NCBI GenBank assembly: GCA_032718475.1
Contig: JAUCBJ010000381.1
Span: forward strand, 1-28,938
From: Nemertoderma westbladi
Taxonomy: Eukaryota; Xenacoelomorpha; Nemertodermatida; Nemertodermatidae
DNA: 28,938 bases
Direction of reading: 5' to 3'
A model generated the notes under the pieces. That model made no database searches, was not told the DNA's origin, and saw only the letters and a program-made list of their open reading frames with translations. Position 1 is the stretch's first letter. Every line of letters starts with the position of its first letter. This document shows, one piece after another, positions 18,480 to 28,938 of this stretch. Made by a program: the position numbers and the translations under genes.

Positions 18480-18965
18480 GCTTTGTGCACTCTTGCTGTG
18501 TCTGCCGGATTACACCAGTACCACGCATTACTCGAAAACACACTAAGTGAATTACGAGACTTCCAGAAACAACATAACTTACTACAAGAGACCCAACAGC
18601 TGGTGTACTTCCACCAACAGCTACCGGGGGTTCGGGTACTCGAGGAGGAGATGCACGACATACTGGTTGGCAGACGATTCCTCCCGGAGCGGGCCCAGCT
18701 ACCGCTGACAGAACTCACCCAGGAGTGTAAGTCTGGCGAGGGGATGATGGCGCCCGGGGGTCCCGCTACATCTACAGACGCAGACAAACCGGTGAGGTCT
18801 CCGAGAGTAACGACTTTCTGCGATATACTCACAGTGGCAGTGGACCCCCAACCTACTGATATTGACCGCAGACACGGAGCCTTCGCCCAACCCTTACCCC
18901 CACATTCCGAACCCCAAGACGACGAAGACGTCTGCGATAAACTGCCACCCGTTATGCGGCCTTAA
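18480..18965 (+). CDS. TTC17: TTC17-like terminal exon, copy 2
   Basis: This is identical to 13410-13895, including the TTTACAG acceptor, the internal donor-like sites (GTAAGT at 18727, GTGAGG at 18792) and the TAA at 18963-18965. No second copy of exon 1 precedes it. In this arrangement it can only be reached from exon 1 at 11993-12970, by skipping the first copy, or from the LRR exon at 16463-16641, which ends in the same phase 0. Product identity means use of either copy would look the same at the protein level. Confidence 0.6.
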   Translation, partial: ALCTLAVSAGLHQYHALLENTLSELRDFQKQHNLLQETQQLVYFHQQLPGVRVLEEEMHDILVGRRFLPERAQLPLTELTQECKSGEGMMAPGGPATSTDADKPVRSPRVTTFCDILTVAVDPQPTDIDRRHGAFAQPLPPHSEPQDDEDVCDKLPPVMRP

Positions 18966-19588
18966 ATATATCGATCGCCTTTTAATTAAATTTTTTTATT
19001 CATATTTTATTTTACCATTTTATTTAATTTTTAAATGTGTATCAACAGTTTTAACTTCATCCCAACACAATATTTGCTATTGAGTACGTTTAAGCTAAAT
19101 ATATATGTAACTACTACCTTGACGCAGATAATTTTCCCTATTTTCTTATTTATATCCCTAAGTACCTAACTAATTCCCTTTTTCGTTGACTCTTTGTAAA
19201 TAAACTGATTTATTACGGCGAGAGAATAACCCAATCCTCTTTTAACACTATTTTTTATTTGCTATAATAATAAATTAATCTACCCCATTTTTTTATTATT
19301 TAGTACTTAAAACTTAATTATTTACTCTGGTTGTGGGCTGTATAGGCTGACACATGCGATGTGTATGAGTTGGTGCGATGGATCCTTTTGAGAGTAAATA
19401 TTTCAGAGTTAGTGCAAGTAATAGTTTGGCATTGTTGACTTTTGGGGTTTTTCAAAACGCTGGATCGAATGCGATTTTATTTCATTCCCAAAAATTAATC
19501 GGTATGCTATTTTTCGTGGATCTAAGTTGTGGCACTTCAAATATTGAAACATATGAGACCCGGAAAATACCGCCATGTGTTGATTTCA

Positions 19589-19839
19589 GCACATTTTTAT
19601 CGGTTTACTGGGTCGCTGATTCGAATGACAAAATATATGATTCGAAAAATACTACAAAGTTGATTTTTTAACGCATTTTTATAGGTTTTCTTTGCCGCTG
19701 AATCTATTGAAATTAATTTAGAAGCCTGAAGACTTAGTGGTTCGTCATTCTTGGTGCACTAATAATGACGTACCACTAAGTCTTGAGTCTTCAATAGTAT
19801 TTTCAATCGATTCAGCGGTCCAGAAAACCTATAAAAATT
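19589..19839. repeat. Palindromic dispersed-type repeat, second copy
   Basis: This is the +5070 copy of the hairpin repeat at 14519-14769, with no visible difference. It carries the same imperfect 165-bp palindrome and preceding direct repeat. Confidence 0.6.
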
Positions 19840-20448
19840 AATTGAAATCAAAACTTGGGTTTATTTTCAGAAACTTGAATATTTCAAAATTAGAAGTGTC
19901 ACGCCCTAATTTTGGTGCCCCAAAATGACGTACCACTACACGTACATACTGTATAGAACAGTGGAGCGCACCATAGCAATCATAATCAATAAAAAACCCA
20001 AAACATCACTAAGGACGAACTTATAAATGACCATATAAAATTCGAAAATTAAAAAAAAATATGTGATGGGGACCAAATTTTTAGGTGGTACCCACATCGA
20101 AAAGTACAAATCCAACAGCGACGATGTTTTTTGCAAATACATAATGTTGTTGTACAGTTTTACAGCAATATTTAGACATAGAGAATTGGCGTAAAGTTAA
20201 AGTGGCTTATAACACAGCCTTCTAATATATTTACCTTAATGTCTCGTCTAAAACTATCCACATTCGGCAAAACATCCGGGTAGAATAGTTAATTTCAGAC
20301 AATTGAAATTTGTGATAAATATTTAAATAAAAGCCGATTGTCAGTCGAGGTAAGGGATGGAGGGTGGAGTGATTAAAATTCTCCAACATAATTAGAAGCT
20401 ATATGGAAAGCTAGAAAATGAAATGTGAGCTATTTACTTTCGGTCCAG

Positions 20449-20547
20449 TCCTGGTTCGACCCCGTTTCGAGGAGATGCCATTTCGTAACTGCTCGTCTAC
20501 TCAGCGAAATGGGAAAGGAATATGGGAGGTGGGGTTGGATAATTAAG
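20449..20547 (+). CDS. Candidate 33-codon internal exon, copy 2
   Basis: Identical to 15379-15477, with the same TCCAG acceptor and AAG|GTGAGT donor and phase 0 at both ends. The function is unknown. Because both copies are identical, their conservation gives no extra evidence of coding. Confidence 0.33.
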
Positions 20548-21084
20548 GTGAGTTCAACCTTGGGAGTTTGTGTGACGCCGCCCTTACTTACAGATAATTA
20601 TTCGTTTTGCCTCCGGTGTTTGCCGATAAATTTAATTTCTCATTTCCCCGGTATCCCCAGCGTGAAATACCTTATTTATTTGATTCATTTATTTATAACA
20701 TTTACTGTACATTGTTGTAACATATTAGTACACAAAGAATTACTTATTAGTTATGGTTAGGCCACCAGCTGGGTTATTAACATACAATAATAACACAATA
20801 ATTTGTCATGTCCAATGCCCATACGAATTGCTGAAGGCTAATCGAATAATTGGTTGAACTCATTACTGTTGCCAAGATACCATTGACACTGAGCGTAATA
20901 GTAAGATCCCAACATGCAGATAGCTGTGGAAACATGTTAACTGTTTTACCGGTAGCCATATACAATACGGCATAATAACGGCTTCAGTATTGTCAATTAC
21001 TTTGACACTGCTGTATAGTCCCAGCACAAGGATTTTAATGTAGTAGTAGCGATGGAGGGTTTCCATTAATTACTAATTAATAAG

Positions 21085-21313
21085 ATGGATTGGGTGAACT
21101 CTCAACAGGCCCAGACAGACTGGGTTCACTATGGACGAACCCTTGAGGTTGTAACCCCGCAGTCGCTTACCTCACTGGTTCCCCAAGCAAGGAGTCTGAT
21201 TGGTCAATCTAACTACTTTCGATTGCGTGATATCCAGCAACGAAAAGATTTTGTAAAACGCGGTAATTTAATTTCGCCAAAAAGACAATTAATTTTAAGA
21301 GGATACAATGAAG
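21085..21313 (+). CDS. LRR protein (LRRIQ3-like), first coding exon, copy 2
   Basis: Identical to 16015-16243, with ATG at 21085 and donor AAG|GTATGT ending the exon at 21313 in phase 1. If one of the two copies is the functional 5' end of the LRR gene, this is the better candidate. It is followed only by the satellite to the window end, so the remaining LRR exons may lie beyond 28938. Confidence 0.6.
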
Positions 21314-21532
21314 GTATGTGGATCTAATATAACAGCATTAAGTAATTATGGATTGCATCAGATAATTGCCAACAATTGGTACCAGTATTGGTACTACTGT
21401 AGTGTCAGCTCCCTCGATTAAAACTCCCTCTTCGTAATTCCTATTGATGATAATTTATTGTTTATTAGTTAGATGTGGACTACTATTAATAATTAATTAC
21501 TGTAATTATTGACGATATGTTTCGTTTACTAG

Positions 21533-21711
21533 AAGTGGAGTTACACGATTTACGATACGTTAATCTACCGGGGGAACATCTCAAGGACTTTGGTCTTCTG
21601 TCAGTCTGCATTCATCTCCGAGTTCTGGTTCTTGCGAATAATTACATTCAGGATATATCGCCACTAATAACCTGTAGAAACCTGATAAAACTCGACTTGC
21701 ACAATAACCAG
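21533..21711 (+). CDS. LRRIQ3: LRR protein (LRRIQ3-like), second coding exon, copy 2
   Basis: Identical to 16463-16641, with the phase-1 acceptor TTTACTAG and LRR motifs VLVLANNYIQDISPL and LIKLDLHNNQ. It ends CAG|GTAAGG at 21711 in phase 0. The donor is the first of about 258 near-identical donors in the adjoining array. The next true exon is not in the window, so the intron is longer than 7.2 kb. Confidence 0.65.
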
Positions 21712-24700
21712 GTAAGGTAGAGTTAGGCACAATAACCAGGTAAGGTAGAGTTAGGCACAATAACCAGGTAAGGTAGAGTTAGGCACAATAACCAGGTAAG
21801 GTAGAGTTAGGCACAATAACCAGGTAAGGTAGAGTTAGGCACAATAACCAGGTAAGGTAGAGTTAGGCACAATAACGAGGTAAGGTAGAGTTAGGCACAA
21901 TAACCAGGTAAGGTAGAGTTAGGCACAATAACCAGGTAAGGTAGAGTTAGGCACAATAACCAGGTAAGGTAGAGTTAGGCACAATAACCAGGTAAGATAG
22001 AGTTAGGCACAATAACCAGGTAAGGTAGAGTTAGGCACAATAACCAGGTAAGGTAGAGTTAGGCACAATAACCAGGTAAGGTAGAGTTAGGCACAATAAC
22101 CAGGTAAGGTAGAGTTAGGCACAATAACCAGGTAAGGTAGAGTTAGGCACAATAACCAGGTAAGGTAGAGTTAGGCACAATAACCAGGTAAGGTAGAGTT
22201 AGGCACAATAACCAGGTAAGGTAGAGTTAGGCACAATAACCAGGTAAGGTAGAGTTAGGCACAATAACCAGGTAAGGTAGAGTTAGGCACAATAACGAGG
22301 TAAGGTAGAGTTAGGCACAATAACCAGGTAAGGTAGAGTTAGGCACAATAACCAGGTAAGGTAGAGTTAGGCACAATAACCAGGTAAGGTAGAGTTAGGC
22401 ACAATAACCAGGTAAGGTAGAGTTAGGCACAATAACCAGGTAAGGTAGAGTTAGGCACAATAACCAGGTAAGGTAGAGTTAGGCACAATAACCAGGTAAA
22501 GTAGAGTTAGGCACAATAACCAGGTAAGGTAGAGTTAGGCACAATAACCAGGTAAGGTAGAGTTAGGCACAATAACCAGGTAAGGTAGAGTTAGGCACAA
22601 TAACCAGGTAAAGTAGAGTTAGGCACAATAACCAGGTAAGGTAGAGTTAGGCACAATAACCAGGTAAGGTAGAGTTAGGCACAATAACCAGGTAAGGTAG
22701 AGTTAGGCACAATAACCAGGTAAGGTAGAGTTAGGCACAATAACCAGGTAAGGTAGAGTTAGGCACAATAACCAGGTAAAGTAGAGTTAGGCACAATAAC
22801 CAGGTAAAGTAGAGTTAGGCACAATAACCAGGTAAGGTAGAGTTAGGCACAATAACCAGGTAAGGTAGAGTTAGGCACAATAACCAGGTAAGGTAGAGTT
22901 AGGCACAATAACCAGGTAAGGTAGAGTTAGGCACAATAACCAGGTAAGGTAGAGTTAGGCACAATAACCAGGTAAAGTAGAGTTAGGCACAATAACCAGG
23001 TAAGGTAGAGTTAGGCACAATAACCAGGTAAGGTAGAGTTAGGCACAATAACCAGGTAAGGTAGAGTTAGGCACAATAACCAGGTAAGGTAGAGTTAGGC
23101 ACAATAACCAGGTAAGGTAGAGTTAGCACAATAACAGGTAAGGTAGAGTTAGGCACAATAACCAGGTAAAGTAGAGTTAGGCACAATAACCAGGTAAGGT
23201 AGAGTTAGGCACAATAACGAGGTAAGGTAGAGTTAGGCACAATAACCAGGTAAAGTAGAGTTAGGCACAATAACCAGGTAAGGTAGAGTTAGGCACAATA
23301 ACCAGGTAAAGTAGAGTTAGGCACAATAACCAGGTAAGGTAGAGTTATGCACAATAACCAGGTAAAGTAGAGTTAGGCACAATAACCAGGTAAGGTAGAG
23401 TTAGGCACAATAACCAGGTAAAGTAGAGTTAGGCACAATAACCAGGTAAGGTAGAGTTATGCACAATAACCAGGTAAGGTAGAGTTAGGCACAATAACCA
23501 GGTAAGGTAGAGTTAGGCACACTAACCAGGTAAGGTAGAGTTAGGCACAATAACCAGGTAAGGTAGAGTTAGGCACACTAACCAGGTAAGGTAGTTAGGC
23601 ACAATAACCAGGTAAGGTAGAGTTAGGCACAATAACCAGGTAAGGTAGAGTTAGGCACAATAACCAGGTAAAGTAGAGTTAGGCACAATAACCAGGTAAG
23701 GTAGAGTTATGCACAATAACCAGGTAAGGTAGAGTTAGGCACAATAACCAGGTAAGGTAGAGTTAGGCACAATAACCAGGTAAAGTAGAGTTAGGCACAA
23801 TAACCAGGTAAGGTAGAGTTAGGCACAATAACCAGGTAAGGTAGAGTTAGGCACAATAACCAGGTAAGGTAGAGTTAGGCACAATAACCAGGTAAGGTAG
23901 AGTTAGGCACAATAACCAGGTAAGGTAGAGTTAGGCACAATAACCAGGTAAGGTAGAGTTAGGCACAATAACCAGGTAAGGTAGAGTTAGGCACAATAAC
24001 CAGGTAAGGTAGAGTTAGGCACAATAACCAGGTAAGGTAGAGTTAGGCACAATAACCAGGTAAGGTAGAGTTAGGCACAATAACCAGGTAAGGTAGAGTT
24101 AGGCACAATAACCAGGTAAGGTAGAGTTAGGCACAATAACCAGGTAAGGTAGAGTTAGGCACAATAACCAGGTAAGGTAGAGTTAGGCACAATAACCAGG
24201 TAAGGTAGAGTTAGGCACAATAACCAGGTAAAGTAGAGTTAGGCACAATAACCAGGTAAGGTAGAGTTAGGCACAATAACCAGGTAAGGTAGAGTTAGGC
24301 ACAATAACCAGGTAAGGTAGAGTTAGGCACAATAACCAGGTAAGGTAGAGTTAGGCACAATAACCAGGTAAGGTAGAGTTAGGCACAATAACCAGGTAAG
24401 GTAGAGTTAGGCACAATAACCAGGTAAGGTAGAGTTAGGCACAATAACCAGGTAAGGTAGAGTTAGGCACAATAACCAGGTAAGGTAGAGTTAGGCACAA
24501 TAACCAGGTAAGGTAGAGTTAGGCACAATAACCAGGTAAAGTAGAGTTAGGCACAATAACCAGGTAAGGTAGAGTTAGGCACAATAACCAGGTAAGGTAG
24601 AGTTAGGCACAATAACCAGGTAAGGTAGAGTTAGGCACAATAACCAGGTAAAGTAGAGTTAGGCACAATAACCAGGTAAGGTAGAGTTAGGCACAATAAC

Positions 24701-27700
24701 CAGGTAAGGTAGAGTTAGGCACAATAACCAGGTAAGGTAGAGTTAGGCACAATAACCAGGTAAGGTAGAGTTAGGCACAATAACCAGGTAAGGTAGAGTT
24801 AGGCACAATAACCAGGTAAGGTAGAGTTAGGCACAATAACCAGGTAAGGTAGAGTTAGGCACAATAACCAGGTAAGGTAGAGTTATGCACAATAACCAGG
24901 TAAGGTAGAGTTAGGCACAATAACCAGGTAAGGTAGAGTTAGGCACAATAACCAGGTAAGGTAGAGTTAGGCACAATAACCAGGTAAGGTAGAGTTAGGC
25001 ACAATAACCAGGTAAGGTAGAGTTAGGCACAATAACCAGGTAAGGTAGAGTTAGGCACAATAACCAGGTAAGGTAGAGTTAGGCACAATAACCAGGTAAG
25101 GTAGAGTTAGGCACAATAACCAGGTAAGGTAGAGTTAGGCACAATAACCAGGTAAGGTAGAGTTAGGCACAATAACCAGGTAAGGTAGAGTTAGGCACAA
25201 TAACCAGGTAAGGTAGAGTTAGGCACAATAACCAGGTAAGGTAGAGTTATGCACAATAACCAGGTAAGGTAGAGTTAGGCACAATAACCAGGTAAGGTAG
25301 AGTTAGGCACAATAACCAGGTAAGGTAGAGTTAGGCACAATAACCAGGTAAGGTAGAGTTAGGCACAATAACCAGGTAAAGTAGAGTTAGGCACAATAAC
25401 CAGGTAAGGTAGAGTTAGGCACAATAACCAGGTAAGGTAGAGTTAGGCACAATAACCAGGTAAGGTAGAGTTAGGCACAATAACCAGGTAAGGTAGAGTT
25501 AGGCACAATAACCAGGTAAAGTAGAGTTAGGCACAATAACCAGGTAAGGTAGAGTTATGCACAATAACCAGGTAAGGTAGAGTTAGGCACAATAACCAGG
25601 TAAGGTAGAGTTATGCACAATAACCAGGTAAAGTAGAGTTAGGCACAATAACCAGGTAAGGTAGAGTTAGGCACAATAACCAGGTAAGGTAGAGTTAGGC
25701 ACAATAACCAGGTAAGGTAGAGTTAGGCACAATAACCAGGTAAGGTAGAGTTAGGCACAATAACCAGGTAAGGTAGAGTTAGGCACAATAACCAGGTAAG
25801 GTAGAGTTAGGCACAATAACCAGGTAAGGTAGAGTTAGGCACAATAACCAGGTAAGGTAGAGTTAGGCACAATAACCAGGTAAGGTAGAGTTATGCACAA
25901 TAACCAGGTAAGGTAGAGTTAGGCACAATAACCAGGTAAGGTAGAGTTAGGCACAATAACCAGGTAAGGTAGAGTTAGGCACAATAACCAGGTAAGGTAG
26001 AGTTAGGCACAATAACCAGGTAAGGTAGAGTTAGGCACAATAACCAGGTAAGGTAGAGTTAGGCACAATAACCAGGTAAGGTAGAGTTAGGCACAATAAC
26101 CAGGTAAGGTAGAGTTAGGCACAATAACCAGGTAAGGTAGAGTTATGCACAATAACCAGGTAAGGTAGAGTTAGGCACAATAACCAGGTAAGGTAGAGTT
26201 AGGCACAATAACCAGGTAAGGTAGAGTTAGGCACAATAACCAGGTAAGGTAGAGTTAGGCACAATAACCAGGTAAGGTAGAGTTAGGCACAATAACCAGG
26301 TAAGGTAGAGTTAGGCACAATAACCAGGTAAGGTAGAGTTAGGCACAATAACCAGGTAAAGTAGAGTTAGGCACAATAACCAGGTAAGGTAGAGTTAGGC
26401 ACAATAACCAGGTAAGGTAGAGTTAGGCACAATAACCAGGTAAGGTAGAGTTAGGCACAATAACCAGGTAAGGTAGAGTTAGGCACAATAACCAGGTAAG
26501 GTAGAGTTAGGCACAATAACCAGGTAAGGTAGAGTTAGGCACAATAACCAGGTAAGGTAGAGTTAGGCACAATAACCAGGTAAGGTAGAGTTAGGCACAA
26601 TAACCAGGTAAGGTAGAGTTAGGCACAATAACCAGGTAAGGTAGAGTTAGGCACAATAACCAGGTAAGGTAGAGTTAGGCACAATAACCAGGTAAGGTAG
26701 AGTTAGGCACAATAACCAGGTAAGGTAGAGTTAGGCACAATAACCAGGTAAGGTAGAGTTAGGCACAATAACCAGGTAAGGTAGAGTTAGGCACAATAAC
26801 CAGGTAAGGTAGAGTTAGGCACAATAACCAGGTAAGGTAGAGTTAGGCACAATAACGAGGTAAGGTAGAGTTAGGCACAATAACCAGGTAAGGTAGAGTT
26901 AGGCACAATAACCAGGTAAGGTAGAGTTAGGCACAATAACCAGGTAAGGTAGAGTTAGGCACAATAACCAGGTAAGGTAGAGTTAGGCACAATAACCAGG
27001 TAAGGTAGAGTTAGGCACAATAACCAGGTAAGGTAGAGTTAGGCACAATAACCAGGTAAGGTAGAGTTAGGCACAATAACCAGGTAAGGTAGAGTTAGGC
27101 ACAATAACCAGGTAAGGTAGAGTTATGCACAATAACCAGGTAAGGTAGAGTTAGGCACAATAACCAGGTAAAGGTAGAGTTAGGCACAATAACCAGGTAA
27201 GGTAGAGTTAGGCACAATAACCAGGTAAGGTAGAGTTAGGCACAATAACCAGGTAAGGTAGAGTTAGGCACAATAACCAGGTAAGGTAGAGTTAGGCACA
27301 ATAACCAGGTAAGGTAGAGTTAGGCACAATAACCAGGTAAGGTAGAGTTAGGCACAATAACCAGGTAAGGTAGAGTTAGGCACAATAACCAGGTAAGGTA
27401 GAGTTAGGCACAATAACCAGGTAAGGTAGAGTTAGGCACAATAACCAGGTAAGGTAGAGTTAGGCACAATAACCAGGTAAGGTAGAGTTAGGCACAATAA
27501 CCAGGTAAGGTAGAGTTAGGCACAATAACCAGGTAAGGTAGAGTTAGGCACAATAACCAGGTAAGGTAGAGTTAGGCACAATAACCAGGTAAGGTAGAGT
27601 TAGGCACAATAACCAGGTAAGGTAGAGTTAGGCACAATAACCAGGTAAGGTAGAGTTAGGCACAATAACCAGGTAAGGTAGAGTTAGGCACAATAACCAG

Positions 27701-28938
27701 GTAAGGTAGAGTTAGGCACAATAACCAGGTAAGGTAGAGTTAGGCACAATAACCAGGTAAGGTAGAGTTAGGCACAATAACCAGGTAAGGTAGAGTTAGG
27801 CACAATAACCAGGTAAGGTAGAGTTAGGCACAATAACCAGGTAAGGTAGAGTTAGGCACAATAACCAGGTAAGGTAGAGTTAGGCACAATAACCAGGTAA
27901 GGTAGAGTTAGGCACAATAACCAGGTAAGGTAGAGTTAGGCACAATAACCAGGTAAGGTAGAGTTAGGCACAATAACCAGGTAAGGTAGAGTTAGGCACA
28001 ATAACCAGGTAAGGTAGAGTTAGGCACAATAACCAGGTAAGGTAGAGTTAGGCACAATAACCAGGTAAGGTAGAGTTAGGCACAATAACCAGGTAAGGTA
28101 GAGTTAGGCACAATAACCAGGTAAGGTAGAGTTAGGCACAATAACCAGGTAAGGTAGAGTTAGGCACAATAACCAGGTAAGGTAGAGTTAGGCACAATAA
28201 CCAGGTAAGGTAGAGTTAGGCACAATAACCAGGTAAGGTAGAGTTAGGCACAATAACCAGGTAAGGTAGAGTTAGGCACAATAACCAGGTAAGGTAGAGT
28301 TAGGCACAATAACCAGGTAAGGTAGAGTTAGGCACAATAACCAGGTAAGGTAGAGTTAGGCACAATAACCAGGTAAGGTAGAGTTAGGCACAATAACCAG
28401 GTAAGGTAGAGTTAGGCACAATAACCAGGTAAGGTAGAGTTAGGCACAATAACCAGGTAAGGTAGAGTTAGGCACAATAACCAGGTAAGGTAGAGTTAGG
28501 CACAATAACCAGGTAAGGTAGAGTTAGGCACAATAACCAGGTAAGGTAGAGTTAGGCACAATAACCAGGTAAGGTAGAGTTAGGCACAATAACCAGGTAA
28601 GGTAGAGTTAGGCACAATAACCAGGTAAAGTAGAGTTAGGCACAATAACCAGGTAAGGTAGAGTTAGGCACAATAACCAGGTAAGGTAGAGTTAGGCACA
28701 ATAACCAGGTAAGGTAGAGTTAGGCACAATAACCAGGTAAGGTAGAGTTATGCACAATAACCAGGTAAGTAGAGTTAGGCACAATAACCAGGTAAGGTAG
28801 AGTTAGGCACAATAACCAGGTAAGGTAGAGTTAGGCACAATAACCAGGTAAGGTAGAGTTAGGCACAATAACCAGGTAAGGTAGAGTTAGGCACAATAAC
28901 CAGGTAAGGTAGAGTTAGGCACAATAACCAGGTAAAGT
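21700..28938 (+). repeat. 28-bp splice-donor satellite, array 2 (about 258 units, runs off the window)
   Basis: The unit is the same as in array 1 (CACAATAACCAG plus GTAAGGTAGAGTTAGG). The first roughly 1 kb matches array 1 exactly, then the pattern of variants differs. Variants include GTAAAG units, GAG|GTAAGG (21876, 22296, 23218 and 26856), GTTATGC units, ACACTAACC near 23520 and 23577, a base gain near 27170 and a base loss near 28766. From about 27172 to 28625, roughly 52 consecutive units look invariant. The array continues beyond 28938, so its full length is unknown. Confidence 0.97.

Larger units (their letters stand above)
18346..22699 (+). repeat. 5070-bp tandem segmental duplication, copy 2
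   Basis: This is an exact-looking repeat of 13276-17629 at offset +5070. The first difference I see is 17630 T versus 22700 G, inside the satellite. Beyond this the second array is much longer. Perfect identity over more than 3.3 kb of non-coding DNA implies a very recent duplication, gene conversion or an assembly error. Confidence 0.93.

Noticed and set aside
16630-28938. CRISPR-like array
   Set aside because: The units are contiguous 28-bp copies with no unique spacers, and the context is eukaryotic.
16630-28938. Telomeric repeat (unit contains TTAGG)
   Set aside because: TTAGG occurs once per 28-bp unit and is explained by the intron sequence. It is not a pentanucleotide array.

Overview
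The window looks like nuclear DNA of an invertebrate animal, possibly a marine deuterostome. It is AT-rich and intron-bearing, with few genes, many simple and tandem repeats, metazoan-type exons and a LINE relic. Words such as TAGGCCTA and TACCGGTA recur; from memory I associate these with echinoderm and hemichordate genomes, but that placement is weak. There are no bacterial operons, no CRISPR array and no tRNA or rRNA gene that I can support.

Layout. 1-2800: degenerate TCAAG-type repeats, a duplicated 79-bp segment, a poly-C tract inside an inverted repeat, and a 140-170 bp tandem repeat carrying (CAGA)n tracts. 2800-5600: intergenic, but 4522-4750 holds a compact insertion with 12-bp direct repeats, a perfect 50-bp palindrome and, on the minus strand, a complete type I hammerhead ribozyme. 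5728-5976: an unidentified minus-strand open frame. 6071-7282: a 44-bp minisatellite. 8371-8661: a decayed LINE reverse-transcriptase C-terminus. 9219-10392: a 15-bp minisatellite. 11134-11535: a 14-bp minisatellite. 11698-11789: a small hairpin insertion.

Genes. 11993-13895 encodes a two-exon, secreted or ER-targeted TPR protein that resembles the N-terminal part of TTC17 but stops after about 487 residues. Exons at 16015-16243 and 16463-16641 encode the start of a leucine-rich-repeat protein resembling LRRIQ3. The second of these exons runs straight into a 28-bp satellite whose unit is that exon's own 3' end plus its 5' splice site.

A 5070-bp block (TTC17 exon 2, intergenic DNA, both LRR exons and the start of the satellite) is repeated head to tail, with no difference that I could see over about 4.35 kb. 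The second satellite copy runs to the window end at 28938. About 9 kb of the 29 kb is therefore some 320 copies of a consensus splice donor. The duplication also places a TTC17 terminal exon, in compatible phase, downstream of the LRR exons, so an in-frame LRR-TTC17 fusion transcript is possible. The two main points for follow-up are the splice-donor satellite and the hammerhead insertion. The exactness of the 5070-bp duplication also calls for an assembly check.
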